This document shows, piece after piece, positions 1 to 10,595 of a stretch of DNA of 64,000 nt; position 1 is the stretch's first letter, and each line of letters starts with the position of its first letter. The translations under genes were made by a program, and so were the position numbers. Location of the stretch: assembly GCA_029582165.1 (NCBI GenBank), contig CM055882.1, positions 18,679,867-18,743,866 of the forward strand, written 5' to 3'. The stretch is from Portulaca oleracea. Lineage: Eukaryota; Streptophyta; Magnoliopsida; Caryophyllales; Portulacaceae. The notes beneath the pieces are model-generated. The model saw only the letters and a program-made list of their open reading frames with translations. It was not told the origin of the DNA and ran no database searches.

Positions 1-445
1 ACCCAGATTGAGGTCGTTTTGGGTCGTCGTTTGTGTTTGTTTTTTTTTTTGGGTCGTCGTTTGTGTCGGTTTTTTCTCCTTTTTGCATAGAATCTTGGTG
101 TTTTGGGTCTGAAATACATTTGGGCTGTCTAAAGTCGTTGGGCCTCACGAGATCCATGCGAATTTTGTGAGTAGGCCTACCCTTTGGGCGGTCCAAATGA
201 GTTTCTAGTTCGTTTAGTCCGCTAGATTAATATGTTTAGCCCTTATGAGAGGCCTGAGCTCTTTCTGGATTCGGTCCGATAAGGTTTAAACATGTTATCT
301 CGGGCCTGAGTCAGCATTCTGCATAAGAGTTTTATTCGGGCTTCGCATATAGTCTTGAGCTTTAGTTCGATTATTCGGAGTTCAAATAGAATTCTTCATC
401 CATTGCATGTTGTGTCTTTAGGAGGGCGTTGAGCTGAGTCTTTGA
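1..445 (+). other. Retroelement untranslated leader upstream of gag
   Basis: No coding signal. The first 70 bases contain a 16-base phrase (GGGTCGTCGTTTGTGT) twice, separated by a T-run. The gag frame is open from about 446, just after an in-frame TGA. The sequence CCTTTTCAG at 455-463 looks like a 3' splice site, so a spliced leader is possible but unproven. Confidence 0.55.
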
Positions 446-640
446 ATTCCTCCACCTTTTCAGGACAGGATAGGTTGGTTTCGGGTTTATCAACGGACGA
501 ACCGGCGTTTGGAAACCTTCGACATTCATTACGACAGTAACGAAGACCGGGTATCATCTGAGGTAACCAATCCAGAGGCGACTGACGAAGGAGCATCTGA
601 GGGAGTAGTTGAGAGTTTAGTGATTGATCCATCTGAAACC

Positions 641-3600
641 ATGTCAAACCCAAATGATGACGGCAGCGGGGGTCAACCACACAGTGATGATGGGGAGGAA
701 GCTGTTCCACCACCACCACCAGCTCCAAACACTGACTTGGAGCAATTAACCAATGTGATTTTAAACATGCAAGTTTCGATGAACGCTCAGCTGGAGGCAC
801 AGAATCAGAGAATCGACGCCGTCATTCACGCTATGGAAGAGGCCAAGAACTCAAATGTGAAAAATCCTCCCACGGGTGAAGTAGAACAGTCTGGTAGAGA
901 GAAAGATGGATCAGTCCACGGGATTTCAAACTCGAGACTAGATCGCATCGAGCAGATGTTGAAAGAATCTACTTTGTTCAACAATCAATTTATGGATGAT
1001 GTCGGTTTTACACCGGTGCCTCGGGGAAGGCTTCCCCCTAAGTTCAACATGCCAGACATTAAGTTCCACGGTGTTGAGAGCCCGCATCAGCATGTGAGGA
1101 ACTTTCTGGGGGCTATGACACTGAAGGGAGTAGAGGAAGACATCTATCACATTATTTTTCCTTGGACTTTGGGTCCAGATGTTATGAAATGGTACAACAC
1201 TCTCAGTCCGGCTAAGACTACACAATGGAGTTTGCTTTGCAAGGAGTTCTTACATCAGTACTCCTACAATGTAGACATGCCAGTCACTTTAAGGGACATG
1301 GAATTAGTGAAGCAAGAGGAGAAAGAATCTTTCTCTGACTACTTTGCTCGGTGGAGATCAAAGGCAGCTCAAATGGTGGACCGACCATCTGAAGAGCACC
1401 AAGTAGATATGCTTATTAGAAGTCTACAACCATCATACAACGCTCATTTGAGGTTTCAACCCCTTAAAGATTTCGCTACATTAAGACTGGCTGGGACTAA
1501 GATAGAAAGTGAGTTTGCTAAGGGAGTTGTAACTGGGGGCTGGAAGAACACCTATACTAACAGGAAGTCGGCTGGCCCATCGGCATCCAACAACAAGGGG
1601 AATGAGGTGAATGCCCTACAACGCTACACCGAATACACCCCTATAGACACTACGTACGCTCAAGCTTTAGAGCGTCTCTTAAGCAAGGGAATGATTACCC
1701 TTCCCGACTTAAGGCCGGAGCCAAAAGAGAAGCCACGGAATTGGGACGCCGGCAAGTTCTGCAAGTACCATAGGGCTCGAGGGCATGATACCGAGCAGTG
1801 TTTTACTTTGAAGAACAGGATGGAGGAGATGTTCAGATCAAAGCAATTACCCTTACCGAAGGCAGCACAAAAACCTAGCAACACAAACAATCCACTAGGT
1901 ACACTGCATATACACGCTGTGTTTGAGGAATGCGAGTGGGACCCCTCGGATTTCATTACTGATGCAAAGAAGTCAACTTACATCACGCGTTACTTCACGG
2001 AGGACCACGAAGTCAATGGTCTATGGGTTAGTGATGAAGAAGATGTCTATGGTGAGCCTCATGCTGAGAAGGCCGCAGACAACTTTTGGGATTCTGATGG
2101 AGACGAGGACTTTTGGGGAACAGCAAAGTCCGGAGAGGTCAAAACTTCGGATGTTACTTTCCTAACAAGGTCAGGACGCCATAATCATCAAGGAGGCCCT
2201 TCCCAAGTCCAATCTCAAGACAAGGGGAAGGTAGGAGAAGTGGTGGTCCCCGTTCCGGAGGAGGATTTGATGTTAAAACAGTTGAAGAGATTGAAGATGG
2301 ATGTTACGGTATGGCAATTATTGGCAGCATCACAAAAACACAGGCAAGCCCTAATTGAGGCTTTGAGCAAGTTAGAAGTATCCCCTGAAACTACACCCGA
2401 GGAAATAGTATCTTTTGTCACATCTGGCAGGAGTACTATAACCTTCGGTGATGAGGATTTACCCAAGGAAGGTCTTGCACACAACAAGGCCTTATACTTG
2501 ACCGTTGGATGCGCCAGTAAAGTGATACCCTTAGTATTGGTGGACAACGGGTCTGCGGTGAATATTTGTCCATGGAGGACGGCACAGAAGCTGGGAATTC
2601 AATCCCATCAGCTTACCCAGCAGGCCATTCAACTTAGGGCCTACGACAACACTCCTAGACGAATTTTGGGTTCAATTCTGTTACCAATTACTATGGATAC
2701 AATTTCTAGCAATGTTGAGTTCTTAGTGTTGGACATTCCGGCATCATTTAACCTTTTGTTAGGACGCCCTTGGTTGCACGCACAACAAGCGGTGTCATCT
2801 ACTCTACATCAGAAGGTGAAGATGATGGTTAAGGGGCAGGTGGTAACAGTCAAAGGAGAGGAGTTAGCAGCTGTGATTACTTCAAAGAAACCTATGATTG
2901 AGGTAGAACACAACTCTAAGGACGAGGAGTTCCATCATTTCGATATCGTAGCTACCTTGGAGAAGGAAGAAGCACCCTTGGACTTCGATCCTTATTCTAA
3001 CAGGAAGGTGAACGCAATTTTGAAGCGACATGGATACTTTCCCGGTTTACCTTTGGGAAGAAGAGCTCAAGGGCCTACATCTTTTCCCTTGACTCAAGGA
3101 GGGAGCTACCACTTCGGTTTAGGCTACATTCCAACAGAGGAAGAGAGGAGATTAGCTAAGAAGGTTAGGAGAATTAGGAGAGGTGAGCCAATACCGCTTT
3201 ATAGCATAAGCGTATCCACTCACGCTAATGGCCGATTCATGAGGGAAGGAGATCATTTCCCTTACTTTGGTTTTCCGGAGCCCTACTATCTGAAGAGCAA
3301 GGGCATTTTAGTTCCAGGTTTAGAGATCTTCAACGACTGCATGCTACTCGAAGAGGAATTGTTCACACCGGCAAGGGAGAACAGGACCCCACTAGAATGG
3401 ACTCATCTAGCAGGGAGTAACATCTTTGGAATGTTGTTCGGTCAAGAGGCACAGAGAGAGGAGAAACCTGTGGAGGCACTTTCCTTAGCCCTATCAAGCA
3501 TGGATTTCGATCCTACTAAGCTCATCGCTACATGGGGTCAGGAAACCAAGCAAGTCACCTGGGTGTCGGCCAAAGGAGACAAGGAGTTTGTGTTAGCTTT

Positions 3601-4174
3601 AGGAGAATCAGTGCTTGGGTCCGAGTCTAGTGTCAATCCTGTTGTTGTTCCATTTTCTGAGTCTATCTTAGAGTCAGGTTTTAAGCTTAATCAGTCTGTT
3701 GCATCCACTTCTGGAGGGTCTGTCGAGTCTTCTGTTGATGTTCTTGTTTCTGAATTCAATGAAATGAACTCATTTGCTTATGACTCTTCTTTCCCCCCAT
3801 CCCTGAACTGCTTTGCCTCTAATGAAAATAACCAAGATGCTGTAAACGAATCTGAATTTGAACTTCCTAAAGATCTTTTAAAAGCCGTGGAAGAACACGA
3901 AAACCGGATTTCTATAATTGAAGAAACTTTAGAAGTAAACCTCGGTACACCTGAGGAGCCTAAATTAACCAAAATTGGGAAATTTTTAACTATCGGGGAG
4001 CAAGAGCACTTTACTCTTCTCTTACGAGAATTTGTAGATGTCTTTGCCTGGTCATATCAAGATATGCCCGGTATAGACAGAGAGATAGCTGAACACAGAA
4101 TTCCTCTTTACCCTGACGCTAAACCGCTTAGCGAAGCTTCGACGGATGAAGCCGGAGTGGGCATTGAAGATTAA
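641..4174 (+). CDS. gag-pro: Gag-protease polyprotein of the Tat element, running into the start of RT
   Basis: The first ATG in the long frame is at 641 (frame open from about 446). An acidic, proline-containing N-terminus and a short coiled coil are followed by a Retrotrans_gag capsid-like domain at about 1090-1560. A zinc-knuckle-like C-X2-H-X5-H-X4-C cluster begins at 1760. An aspartic protease has active-site loop D-N-G-S at 2543 instead of the commoner D-T/S-G, a variant I associate with this lineage. The C-terminal part (WSYQDMPGID at about 4050) is the linker that precedes RT in gypsy elements. The frame ends at 4174, about 35 bases after the reading continues in another phase. Gag packages the RNA; the protease matures the polyprotein. 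Confidence 0.88.
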   Translation: MSNPNDDGSGGQPHSDDGEEAVPPPPPAPNTDLEQLTNVILNMQVSMNAQLEAQNQRIDAVIHAMEEAKNSNVKNPPTGEVEQSGREKDGSVHGISNSRLDRIEQMLKESTLFNNQFMDDVGFTPVPRGRLPPKFNMPDIKFHGVESPHQHVRNFLGAMTLKGVEEDIYHIIFPWTLGPDVMKWYNTLSPAKTTQWSLLCKEFLHQYSYNVDMPVTLRDMELVKQEEKESFSDYFARWRSKAAQMVDRPSEEHQVDMLIRSLQPSYNAHLRFQPLKDFATLRLAGTKIESEFAKGVVTGGWKNTYTNRKSAGPSASNNKGNEVNALQRYTEYTPIDTTYAQALERLLSKGMITLPDLRPEPKEKPRNWDAGKFCKYHRARGHDTEQCFTLKNRMEEMFRSKQLPLPKAAQKPSNTNNPLGTLHIHAVFEECEWDPSDFITDAKKSTYITRYFTEDHEVNGLWVSDEEDVYGEPHAEKAADNFWDSDGDEDFWGTAKSGEVKTSDVTFLTRSGRHNHQGGPSQVQSQDKGKVGEVVVPVPEEDLMLKQLKRLKMDVTVWQLLAASQKHRQALIEALSKLEVSPETTPEEIVSFVTSGRSTITFGDEDLPKEGLAHNKALYLTVGCASKVIPLVLVDNGSAVNICPWRTAQKLGIQSHQLTQQAIQLRAYDNTPRRILGSILLPITMDTISSNVEFLVLDIPASFNLLLGRPWLHAQQAVSSTLHQKVKMMVKGQVVTVKGEELAAVITSKKPMIEVEHNSKDEEFHHFDIVATLEKEEAPLDFDPYSNRKVNAILKRHGYFPGLPLGRRAQGPTSFPLTQGGSYHFGLGYIPTEEERRLAKKVRRIRRGEPIPLYSISVSTHANGRFMREGDHFPYFGFPEPYYLKSKGILVPGLEIFNDCMLLEEELFTPARENRTPLEWTHLAGSNIFGMLFGQEAQREEKPVEALSLALSSMDFDPTKLIATWGQETKQVTWVSAKGDKEFVLALGESVLGSESSVNPVVVPFSESILESGFKLNQSVASTSGGSVESSVDVLVSEFNEMNSFAYDSSFPPSLNCFASNENNQDAVNESEFELPKDLLKAVEEHENRISIIEETLEVNLGTPEEPKLTKIGKFLTIGEQEHFTLLLREFVDVFAWSYQDMPGIDREIAEHRIPLYPDAKPLSEASTDEAGVGIED

Positions 4175-5138
4175 GGAGGAAGTAGAGAAGCAGCTGAAGG
4201 TAGGCTTCATTAGGGTATCGGAGTATCCACATTGGATAGCGAATGTAGTCCCGGTTCCTAAGAAGGACGGGAGAGTACGGATGTGTGTAGATTTTAGGGA
4301 TCTGAATAAGGCCAGTCCTAAGGATGACTTTCCTTTACCTCATATTGATGTTTTGGTAGATAACACCTGTGGGCATGCTCTTCTGTCATTTATGGATGGG
4401 TATTCGGGGTACAACCAGATTAAGATAGCAGAGGAAGATATGGAGAAGACGACGTTCATCACACATTGGGGTACATTCTGTTATGTAGTGATGCCATTTG
4501 GGTTGAAAAATGCAGGGGCGACCTATCAAAGGACAGCCACCACATTGCTACATGACATGATGCATAAAGAGGCAGAGGTTTACGTAGACGACATGATCAT
4601 CAAATCCGTTGAACGTGACACGCACTTAGATAGCCTTAGAAGATTCTTCCATAGGCTGAGGAAATACGGGATGAGGTTGAACCCTCAGAAGTGTGCTTTT
4701 GGGGTGACGTCAGGCAAGTTATTAGGTTTTGTAGTGAGCTCTAGAGGAATCGAGGTCGATCCAGCAAAGATCAAGGCGATACAGGAAATGCCACCGCCTA
4801 AGACAGAAAAGGAGATAAGAGGTTTCCTCGGACGTTTGCAGTACATAAGCCGGTTCATTTCGAAATTAACCATGATTTGCGATCCTATATTCAAGAAGTT
4901 GAGGAAAGGGGTCAAATCTGAGTGGGATGAAAAATGTCAAGCAGCTTTTGACAAGATTAAAGAGTACTTGGCTAATCCGCCTGTTTTAGTCCCACCAGTA
5001 CCTGAAAAGCCTTTATTGTTGTACTTAACAATCACTGAGTCGGCAATGGGGGCTATGCTAGCTCAAAGATACGATGGCGAAGAGCGAGCAATTTCCTACT
5101 TAAGCAAGAAGTTTCTAGAATATGAGACCCAGATCTAA
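4146..5138 (+). CDS. pol: Reverse transcriptase and first RNase H region (frameshifted pol segment)
   Basis: Ty3/gypsy RT: FRDLNKASPKDDFPLPHID, then SFMDGYSGYNQI with the first catalytic Asp, MPFGLKNAGATYQR, and the YVDD catalytic box at about 4581. The connection domain FLGRLQYISRFI and the start of the RT-linked RNase H (KPLLLYLTITESAMGAMLAQ) follow. The segment is out of phase with gag-pro (change near 4135-4145) and stops at 5138 where RNase H continues in a third phase. ATG 4146 is only the first Met of this frame, not a likely real start. The sequence copies element RNA into DNA in intact relatives. In this copy the pol frame is broken at both ends, so it is probably dead or depends on other copies. 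Confidence 0.9.
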   Translation: MKPEWALKIKEEVEKQLKVGFIRVSEYPHWIANVVPVPKKDGRVRMCVDFRDLNKASPKDDFPLPHIDVLVDNTCGHALLSFMDGYSGYNQIKIAEEDMEKTTFITHWGTFCYVVMPFGLKNAGATYQRTATTLLHDMMHKEAEVYVDDMIIKSVERDTHLDSLRRFFHRLRKYGMRLNPQKCAFGVTSGKLLGFVVSSRGIEVDPAKIKAIQEMPPPKTEKEIRGFLGRLQYISRFISKLTMICDPIFKKLRKGVKSEWDEKCQAAFDKIKEYLANPPVLVPPVPEKPLLLYLTITESAMGAMLAQRYDGEERAISYLSKKFLEYETQI

Positions 5139-6231
5139 CATTGAGAGATTGTCCCTTGCCTTAGTTTGGGCAACAAGGAAATTACGTCACTACATGCTTG
5201 CTCACACCGTGCATGTGACTGCTTTCATGAATCCTCTCAAGTACCTGATGGAGCAGCCACTGATCAATAGTAGAGTAGCTCGGTGGATGGTTATGTTATC
5301 GGAGTTCGACTTACAATTTGTTCCACAAAAAGCCATAAAAGGAAGAGTAGTTGCTGATTTTCTGGCAGATTTACCTGTTGAGGAGGCCAGTGAAGAAAAG
5401 TTAGATTTTCCCGACGAAGAAGTATTTCAAACACAGAAAGAAACATGGGAAATGTATTTTGATGGAGCTTCCAACCAAAGCGGATATGGTGTAGGAATCA
5501 TTCTGATTTCACCCGAAGGAGCACATACTCCTATTTCCGTGAAGCTAGATTTTGAGGCGACAAATAATGTAGCCGAATATGAAGCATGTATCATTGGCAT
5601 GCACGCTGCCGTGGAAATGGACATAAAGTGCATAAGGATATTTGGTGATTCGAGCCTTATAATAAACCAGGTTTGCAATAAGTGGAAGGTGAAGAACGAA
5701 GCTTTGGCACCCTACCAAGCTTATGTAAGGGATTTAGCAGAATACTTTGATCAAATAGTGTTCACTTATTTACCTCGGGAGCATAATGAGTTAGCTGATG
5801 CATTAGCAAAGCTGTCATCCTTGCTATATATCCCGAGAGGAGTTGTGTCTATGCCGATATGCATAGAGAGAAGAAGTCAACCGGCTTACGTTTATTCTTC
5901 GGAAGTTTGTGAGATAGACTCGACTTGTTGGTATTACGACATCTACCAATACCTCACCAAAGGAGTTTACCCAGAGGATTCTACCACAAGATCACAAAGA
6001 GCAATTAGACTCTTAGCGTCGCAGTACTGTTTGATTCAGAATCAGTTGTACAAGAAGACGGACATGGGTATCAATTTGCTTTGTTTAGAACAGAGTGAAG
6101 CTCAGAATTTGATGAAGGAAGTTCATGGGGGAGAATGTGGCCCGCATATGAATGAACGGATGTTGTCCAAGAAGGTGCAAAGGATGGGGTATTACTGGCG
6201 ACTATGGAGGCTGACTGTCATGACTATGTAA
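5122..6231 (+). CDS. pol: RNase H, second (archaeal-type) RNase H and integrase zinc-finger start
   Basis: The opening residues finish the RT-linked RNase H (LALVWATRKLRHYM). From about 5445 a second RNase H follows: MYFDGASNQSGYGVG, then EYEACIIGMHAAVEM, FGDSSLIINQV and NELADALAKL, giving the D-E-D-D catalytic set. This extra domain is the hallmark of Tat elements and is thought to have been acquired secondarily. The segment ends in the integrase HHCC finger (EVHGGECGPHMN) at about 6118, where another phase change occurs near 6200 inside the conserved GYYW motif. The frame begins 17 bases upstream of the previous stop and differs from it by one phase. Confidence 0.88.
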   Translation: MRPRSNIERLSLALVWATRKLRHYMLAHTVHVTAFMNPLKYLMEQPLINSRVARWMVMLSEFDLQFVPQKAIKGRVVADFLADLPVEEASEEKLDFPDEEVFQTQKETWEMYFDGASNQSGYGVGIILISPEGAHTPISVKLDFEATNNVAEYEACIIGMHAAVEMDIKCIRIFGDSSLIINQVCNKWKVKNEALAPYQAYVRDLAEYFDQIVFTYLPREHNELADALAKLSSLLYIPRGVVSMPICIERRSQPAYVYSSEVCEIDSTCWYYDIYQYLTKGVYPEDSTTRSQRAIRLLASQYCLIQNQLYKKTDMGINLLCLEQSEAQNLMKEVHGGECGPHMNERMLSKKVQRMGYYWRLWRLTVMTM

Positions 6232-7172
6232 AACGGTGCTACAAGTGTCAAATCTATGCGAACTTGCAACACCAACCTCCATCATTTTTGACTACGTTAA
6301 CTTCGCCATGGCCATTTTCAGTTTGGGGCATTGATATCATAGGAAAGGTCACTCCTAAAGGAACGGGAGGACATGAGTATGTGCTTGTAGCCATTGACTA
6401 CTTCACAAAGTGGGTTGAAGCGGCATCTTATGCAAAGCTAACTTCTAAGCACGTAGCCAAATTCATACTTAGAAACATAATCTGCCGTTATGGGGTTCCA
6501 CATGAGTTGATAAGTGACAATGGAGTTCACTTCAAAAAGGAGACAGCGGATTTGTTAGCGAAATACAAGATCCAACACCATAGATCATCTGTATATCGAC
6601 CTCAGACCAATGGAGCGGTTGAGGCAGCTAACAAAAACCTCACGAGGATCATAGAGAAGATGGCCTCGACTTATAAGGACTGGCCCGATAAGTTACCCTT
6701 TGCCTTATGGGGTTATCGAACTTCCATTCGTACATCCACAGGAGCAACACCTTACTCACTGGTATACGGAATGGAAGCGGTTTTGCCAATAGAAGTGGCT
6801 ATACCTTCATTACGAATCATAGCGGAGAGTCAGATTCCAGAAGCAGACTGGGCTAAGGCTAGGTATGAGGAGTTGGTAAATGTTGACGAGAGGAGGCTCA
6901 GAGCCATGCACAATGTCCAGATATACCAAAATCGGGTGTCCAGGGCATTTAATAGGAAGGTCAAACCTAAAGACCTTGGAGAGGGTGACATGGTTTTGAA
7001 GGAGATAAGGGCACCTATTCAGGACCCGAGGGGAAAGTTTAGGCCCAACTGGATGGGACCTTACATTATAAAGGAAATTCTTCCGGGGGGAGCAGTAAAA
7101 TTGGTCGATTTAGAAGGAGAGGATTATGTTCAGCTGACCAATTTGGATCAACTCAAGAGATTCTATGCGTAA
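6204..7172 (+). CDS. int: Integrase core and C-terminal domain (frameshifted pol segment)
   Basis: The two cysteines of the zinc finger (RCYKCQ) open the segment. The catalytic core has the first Asp in WGIDIIGK (about 6330), the second in LISDNGVHF (about 6515) and the Glu in GAVEAANKNL (about 6620). The C-terminal part ends in KFRPNWMGPYIIKE and LTNLDQLKRFYA, with no chromodomain, as expected for a non-chromoviral gypsy element. Integrase inserts the DNA copy into the host genome. All three catalytic residues are present, but this frame is not continuous with the upstream pol segment. The stop at 7170-7172 ends the sense-strand coding part of the element. Confidence 0.92.
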   Translation: MEADCHDYVKRCYKCQIYANLQHQPPSFLTTLTSPWPFSVWGIDIIGKVTPKGTGGHEYVLVAIDYFTKWVEAASYAKLTSKHVAKFILRNIICRYGVPHELISDNGVHFKKETADLLAKYKIQHHRSSVYRPQTNGAVEAANKNLTRIIEKMASTYKDWPDKLPFALWGYRTSIRTSTGATPYSLVYGMEAVLPIEVAIPSLRIIAESQIPEADWAKARYEELVNVDERRLRAMHNVQIYQNRVSRAFNRKVKPKDLGEGDMVLKEIRAPIQDPRGKFRPNWMGPYIIKEILPGGAVKLVDLEGEDYVQLTNLDQLKRFYA

Positions 7173-8261
7173 AGGGTAAATTGGACATAGCAACTGGTAA
7201 TTAAAACCAGCAACTATCCTTGTAAGAATCACATCGCCCATTTGTCCAAAGAATCGACTTTTCTTGAACTACGATGGCCTGATTCCGCACATTGTGGATA
7301 CGTAGGAAGCTTTTCTGAAAAGCCCGGCCTCACCAATTGAAATTTCCATAATTTTGACTTTGTATTTTAAAAGCAACATTGAACTCTCACAGGTTCAATG
7401 GCACTTGAAATAAAACATAAGGCTCGAGTTTTCTAAAATACAAATTCCAGGAGGTCTTCGAGGATCTCTAGATGTCAAAATTGGACCTTTTGATTTTAGG
7501 TTTTCCCGGTTCATATCCATACCGGGTCTTGAACCCTCACAGGATCCGCGCGGATTTCTGTGGGCTCAATTCCCGCTTTGTATATAATTTTGACCTTTAT
7601 ACAAATTCACTCATAATTTTGTACAACTAAGGAAATCCGCGCGGGTTTTCTCCTTTCAAGCCTAAGATATTCGTATTCTAATATGGAGCCGTTTTGGGCC
7701 AAATCCGCGCGGATTCCTCCATTTTCTGGGCCAAAGTTTCTTCGGCGATTCTACGCGGATTTATGTTTTGACCTGAAAATACTCAGTTTAAGAGCAATTT
7801 GGGACAAATCCGCGCGGATTCACGTTAAATTGGACTTCCTTTTGTTTTCAAATTCTCGCGAATCTGTATTACTCAAAATACTCAGTTGAGATTTCCTCGA
7901 GCAGTTTTGGGACAGACTTGCGCGGATTTCACCTTTCTCGGCTTGTTTTCTTGTTCTCTTTCTTTCTTTTTTTTAGGTTTCCTTCGTAATGCAAAAGTCT
8001 GTACAGATTTTACATTGTTTCGATTGGGAATTAAATTTTCTATGTGCAGAAATTCGTACGAATTTTACATATATAATAGAAAATTTTGGGAAATGTCGCG
8101 AAATACGATTTTATTATTTCCGATAAATTTAAAGTCTAAAGGAAAGAGCATGCGAATTTACAATTTGCTACTCAAATCGTTCATCAGCATCTAAAAAAAA
8201 CAAACAAACTCAGAACACACTAAAAAAAAATGTAAATCTAAAGGTAAGCAGCATCAGTCTT
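7173..8261. other. Non-coding spacer after integrase, with palindromic GC-rich motifs
   Basis: No credible gene. It contains three exact copies of the 12-base palindrome ATCCGCGCGGAT (7544, 7703, 7808), one variant (7635) and half-forms at about 7755 and 7918. Short frames here are chance. It lies between the 3' ends of the sense pol and of antisense gene 1, so it may hold convergent polyadenylation signals. Confidence 0.6.
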
Positions 8262-9767
8262 TCAGTCCTGTTTAAGCTTCTTCTCAGCTTCAGGAGCAAT
8301 ACTAGATCTTGACCCTTCACCCTGTGAGGATGTTCTTCTTGGCCTCTTCCTGATATTCGAGTCACTGGGGGCTTTCTCTTTATCTTTCCCAGTTGTTACT
8401 GTAGTTTGCTGACGAGGAGTGTCTTCAGGCCTAGGTTCTCTAATTACCACGGGCCTTTCTCTAGGACGCGTCGTAGTAGTTGGAGGTCGAGTCCTAGTGG
8501 ACAGTGGGTCAATTCTTTTTCCCTCCTGCTCTTTTAGCCGTTTCCTGATAGTAGCATCTTTCTCTGTTATCCATTGGCGATACGCCATAGATACATATGT
8601 GCTTCCTCCTGTTGAGGGAATAGCGAGGGTAGGTCTGTTCATCCAGTAGTCTTGCCAAGATCGAACTTTAGAGGCGTCGTTGGTGATGACTCTAGGACTA
8701 GGTGGGATGCAGTCTAGAGAGGGGATCCATTGTTTCCTTCTGATCTGACGCTTGGCTCGCTCAGGGAAGTAATAGGTTGTATGTGTTAAGCCCACAAGTC
8801 TCACGAATGGGCATCGATGGTCGACAGTGACTACTTCTCTTATTCTCCACCAAGTAATGTGCCACTTAATGATCATTTCTTCGACGAACCATTTCAACCA
8901 CTTGTCTGTCGAACGTTCCTTGTATTTGCGGGCACGTTGGCAAAATTGGGTCATCCGGAAGGTAGCTTCATTCTTCGGAGGCGCTAAGAAGCGGATATGC
9001 TCCATTAACCATATCTGCAAAGAAGAAGAAAAATTAGATGCCGGGGTAAAAGGGGTTCACGCGGATTTTTAGGGACAGAAATCCGCGCAGATTTGTGAAC
9101 AGTAAACAGATGGTATGCGAATCACATCGGATTTCGCAGAGTTTTAGAAATATTTTACCTGAAGCAGCAGGGGGCTTCCTGAAAACTCGCCTTCAGATAC
9201 GTTATAAAGCCGATCCAGGCACAGGATAGTCTCAGCTACTATCATCGGTGCTAGGTTTTGGTCGTCGCGGAGGCTTTCACTGATGTTGATCAAAGAAGCA
9301 GGACCGCTGTTTGTGCCGCCGTGGTAAAAACAAAAATTTCCTAATAAGCATAGGGCTAAGGCCCTAACTTTACGTTCAATGTGTTCACACCTTCTGAACA
9401 TGGAAATTAAGGGCGGAAAATTCACTCTTTCACCCTCTAAGATTTTCCCCAAATCATCCTTCTCTAAACCTAAGAGGGAAGTGTACCGTGGTGCAGTATT
9501 TTTGGAGGAAGTGGGGATGACTGGTGTAGAGGTGAACTTAAAACCTAATATCACCAATTCTTCGGGGAGAGGGCACAATTCTTTTTCCCCAAACCTAAAC
9601 AAATGGAGTTCAGGGTCCCAGAATTCAGAGGCGGCTCTAAGGAAATCCCACATTAGCCTTACTTGCCTAAGGCTAATTAGGGTGTGCAGATTGTATCTTT
9701 TCAACTCCTCTTTCTCAGCGAATGAAAGAGAAAGAATCCATTGGTCGAGTTCTTTCTGGAAAGACAT
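8262..9767 (-). CDS. Antisense gene 1: spliced plant mobile domain (PMD)-like protein, intact
   Basis: My model has two exons on the minus strand, 9767-9159 and 9014-8262, joined by a 144-nt intron with CAG|GTAAAA donor and TTCTTCTTTGCAG acceptor. Both ends are phase 0 and the product is 453 aa. The start is the ATG at 9767 (MSFQKELDQW); the frame extends further but only with non-ATG codons. The N-terminal two thirds resemble PMD proteins: FWDPELHLFRFGEKELCPLPEELVILG, shown here in part as FWDPELHLFRFG, is the typical core, and LLLQ|IWLMEHIRFL at the splice junction matches the conserved Leu-Gln-x-Trp-x-x-Glu-His stretch. The C-terminus is low-complexity, Thr/Arg-rich, with a nuclear-signal-like RKRPRR. 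Function is unknown. PMDs occur in plant transposon proteins and as extra genes in Tat elements. This is the only apparently intact gene of the element. Confidence 0.78.
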
Positions 9768-10595
9768 ACTTGGAAGGGAAGAAGAGATTGCGGGGATTTC
9801 TATAAAGGCTGGAAGCACAAAAGCTAGGAGGGAAGGTGTGAGTTTTAGGGAGAATTTGCGCAGATTTTATAGTGCGGGAGTTAGGGGTGCGACGGAATTC
9901 CACAAGAGCTTTGCAGTACTAGTTTCGACCGGAACCAAAGACTTAACTGGGGGTTACAATCCGATACAAAGTCTGCGCGGATTTGCTGGCTAATTTTAAA
10001 CAGGACTCAACTTGTGCAGATTCTGATCATATGGGAATGGCGCGGATTTTTGAAGAATCCTGGCTCGAATGTATCACAGGGTTGGCGCGGATTTGGGCTT
10101 GATTCTAGGCCTGACTGAGTTTGCGCGGATTTCTGGGCCGTAGGGGATTGCGCGGATTTCTGGGCCGGGTCTTAGACTGGCGCGGATTTTTGGTAGGATT
10201 TAGGCTTGAATTAATCTGGGCCGACAGCAGAGTGGCGCGGATTTAGGCCCAACGCTGGGGGCTGCGCTGACTCTTGTTTTTTTTTGGGATCGCATTTGGT
10301 TTTAGTAATAACATTTGTATATTTCCCGGTTCTGTTCGAGAATTATTTTGGAGTATTGTAAAAACTTAATTGTCCTTGATAGTTTATGGAATTCGCTTAT
10401 TGACCAAAGCTCCGCTCCTGTTTCTTTTTTTGTTGCATTGCATATAGTTTTGGGTTTTTTTAATTTTAAAATAGATAAAATCAGATAAATAATTAAGAGT
10501 GTCCATACATAAGCATTGCATTCATGACAAGCATTAATTAGATAAGTTAAAATTTACAAAGTTAAGCCCTCTAAGCACTATACATGGTTTCCCCC
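9768..10595. promoter_or_regulatory. Candidate promoter region of antisense gene 1: cluster of GCGCGGATTT motifs
   Basis: This spacer contains seven near-identical motifs of the form (T/G)GCGCGGATTT at about 9973, 10038, 10083, 10120, 10148, 10180 and 10232, plus a variant at 9858. They lie just upstream of the antisense gene that starts at 9767. From 10260 to 10595 the sequence is AT-rich without motifs and probably holds the 3' end of antisense gene 2. No clear TATA box was found. The regulatory role is inferred from position only. Confidence 0.45.

Noticed and set aside
396..800. Minus-strand frame opposite the start of gag
   Set aside because: Shadow of gag coding; no recognisable protein and no promoter-like context, unlike the antisense PMD genes.
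4125..4180. Programmed ribosomal frameshift between gag-pro and RT
   Set aside because: Two further phase changes later in pol and no obvious slippery site or structure; mutation is simpler.
9379..9993. 204-codon plus-strand frame
   Set aside because: Opposite strand of antisense gene 1; no family, and the PMD reading with intact splice junction explains the region.
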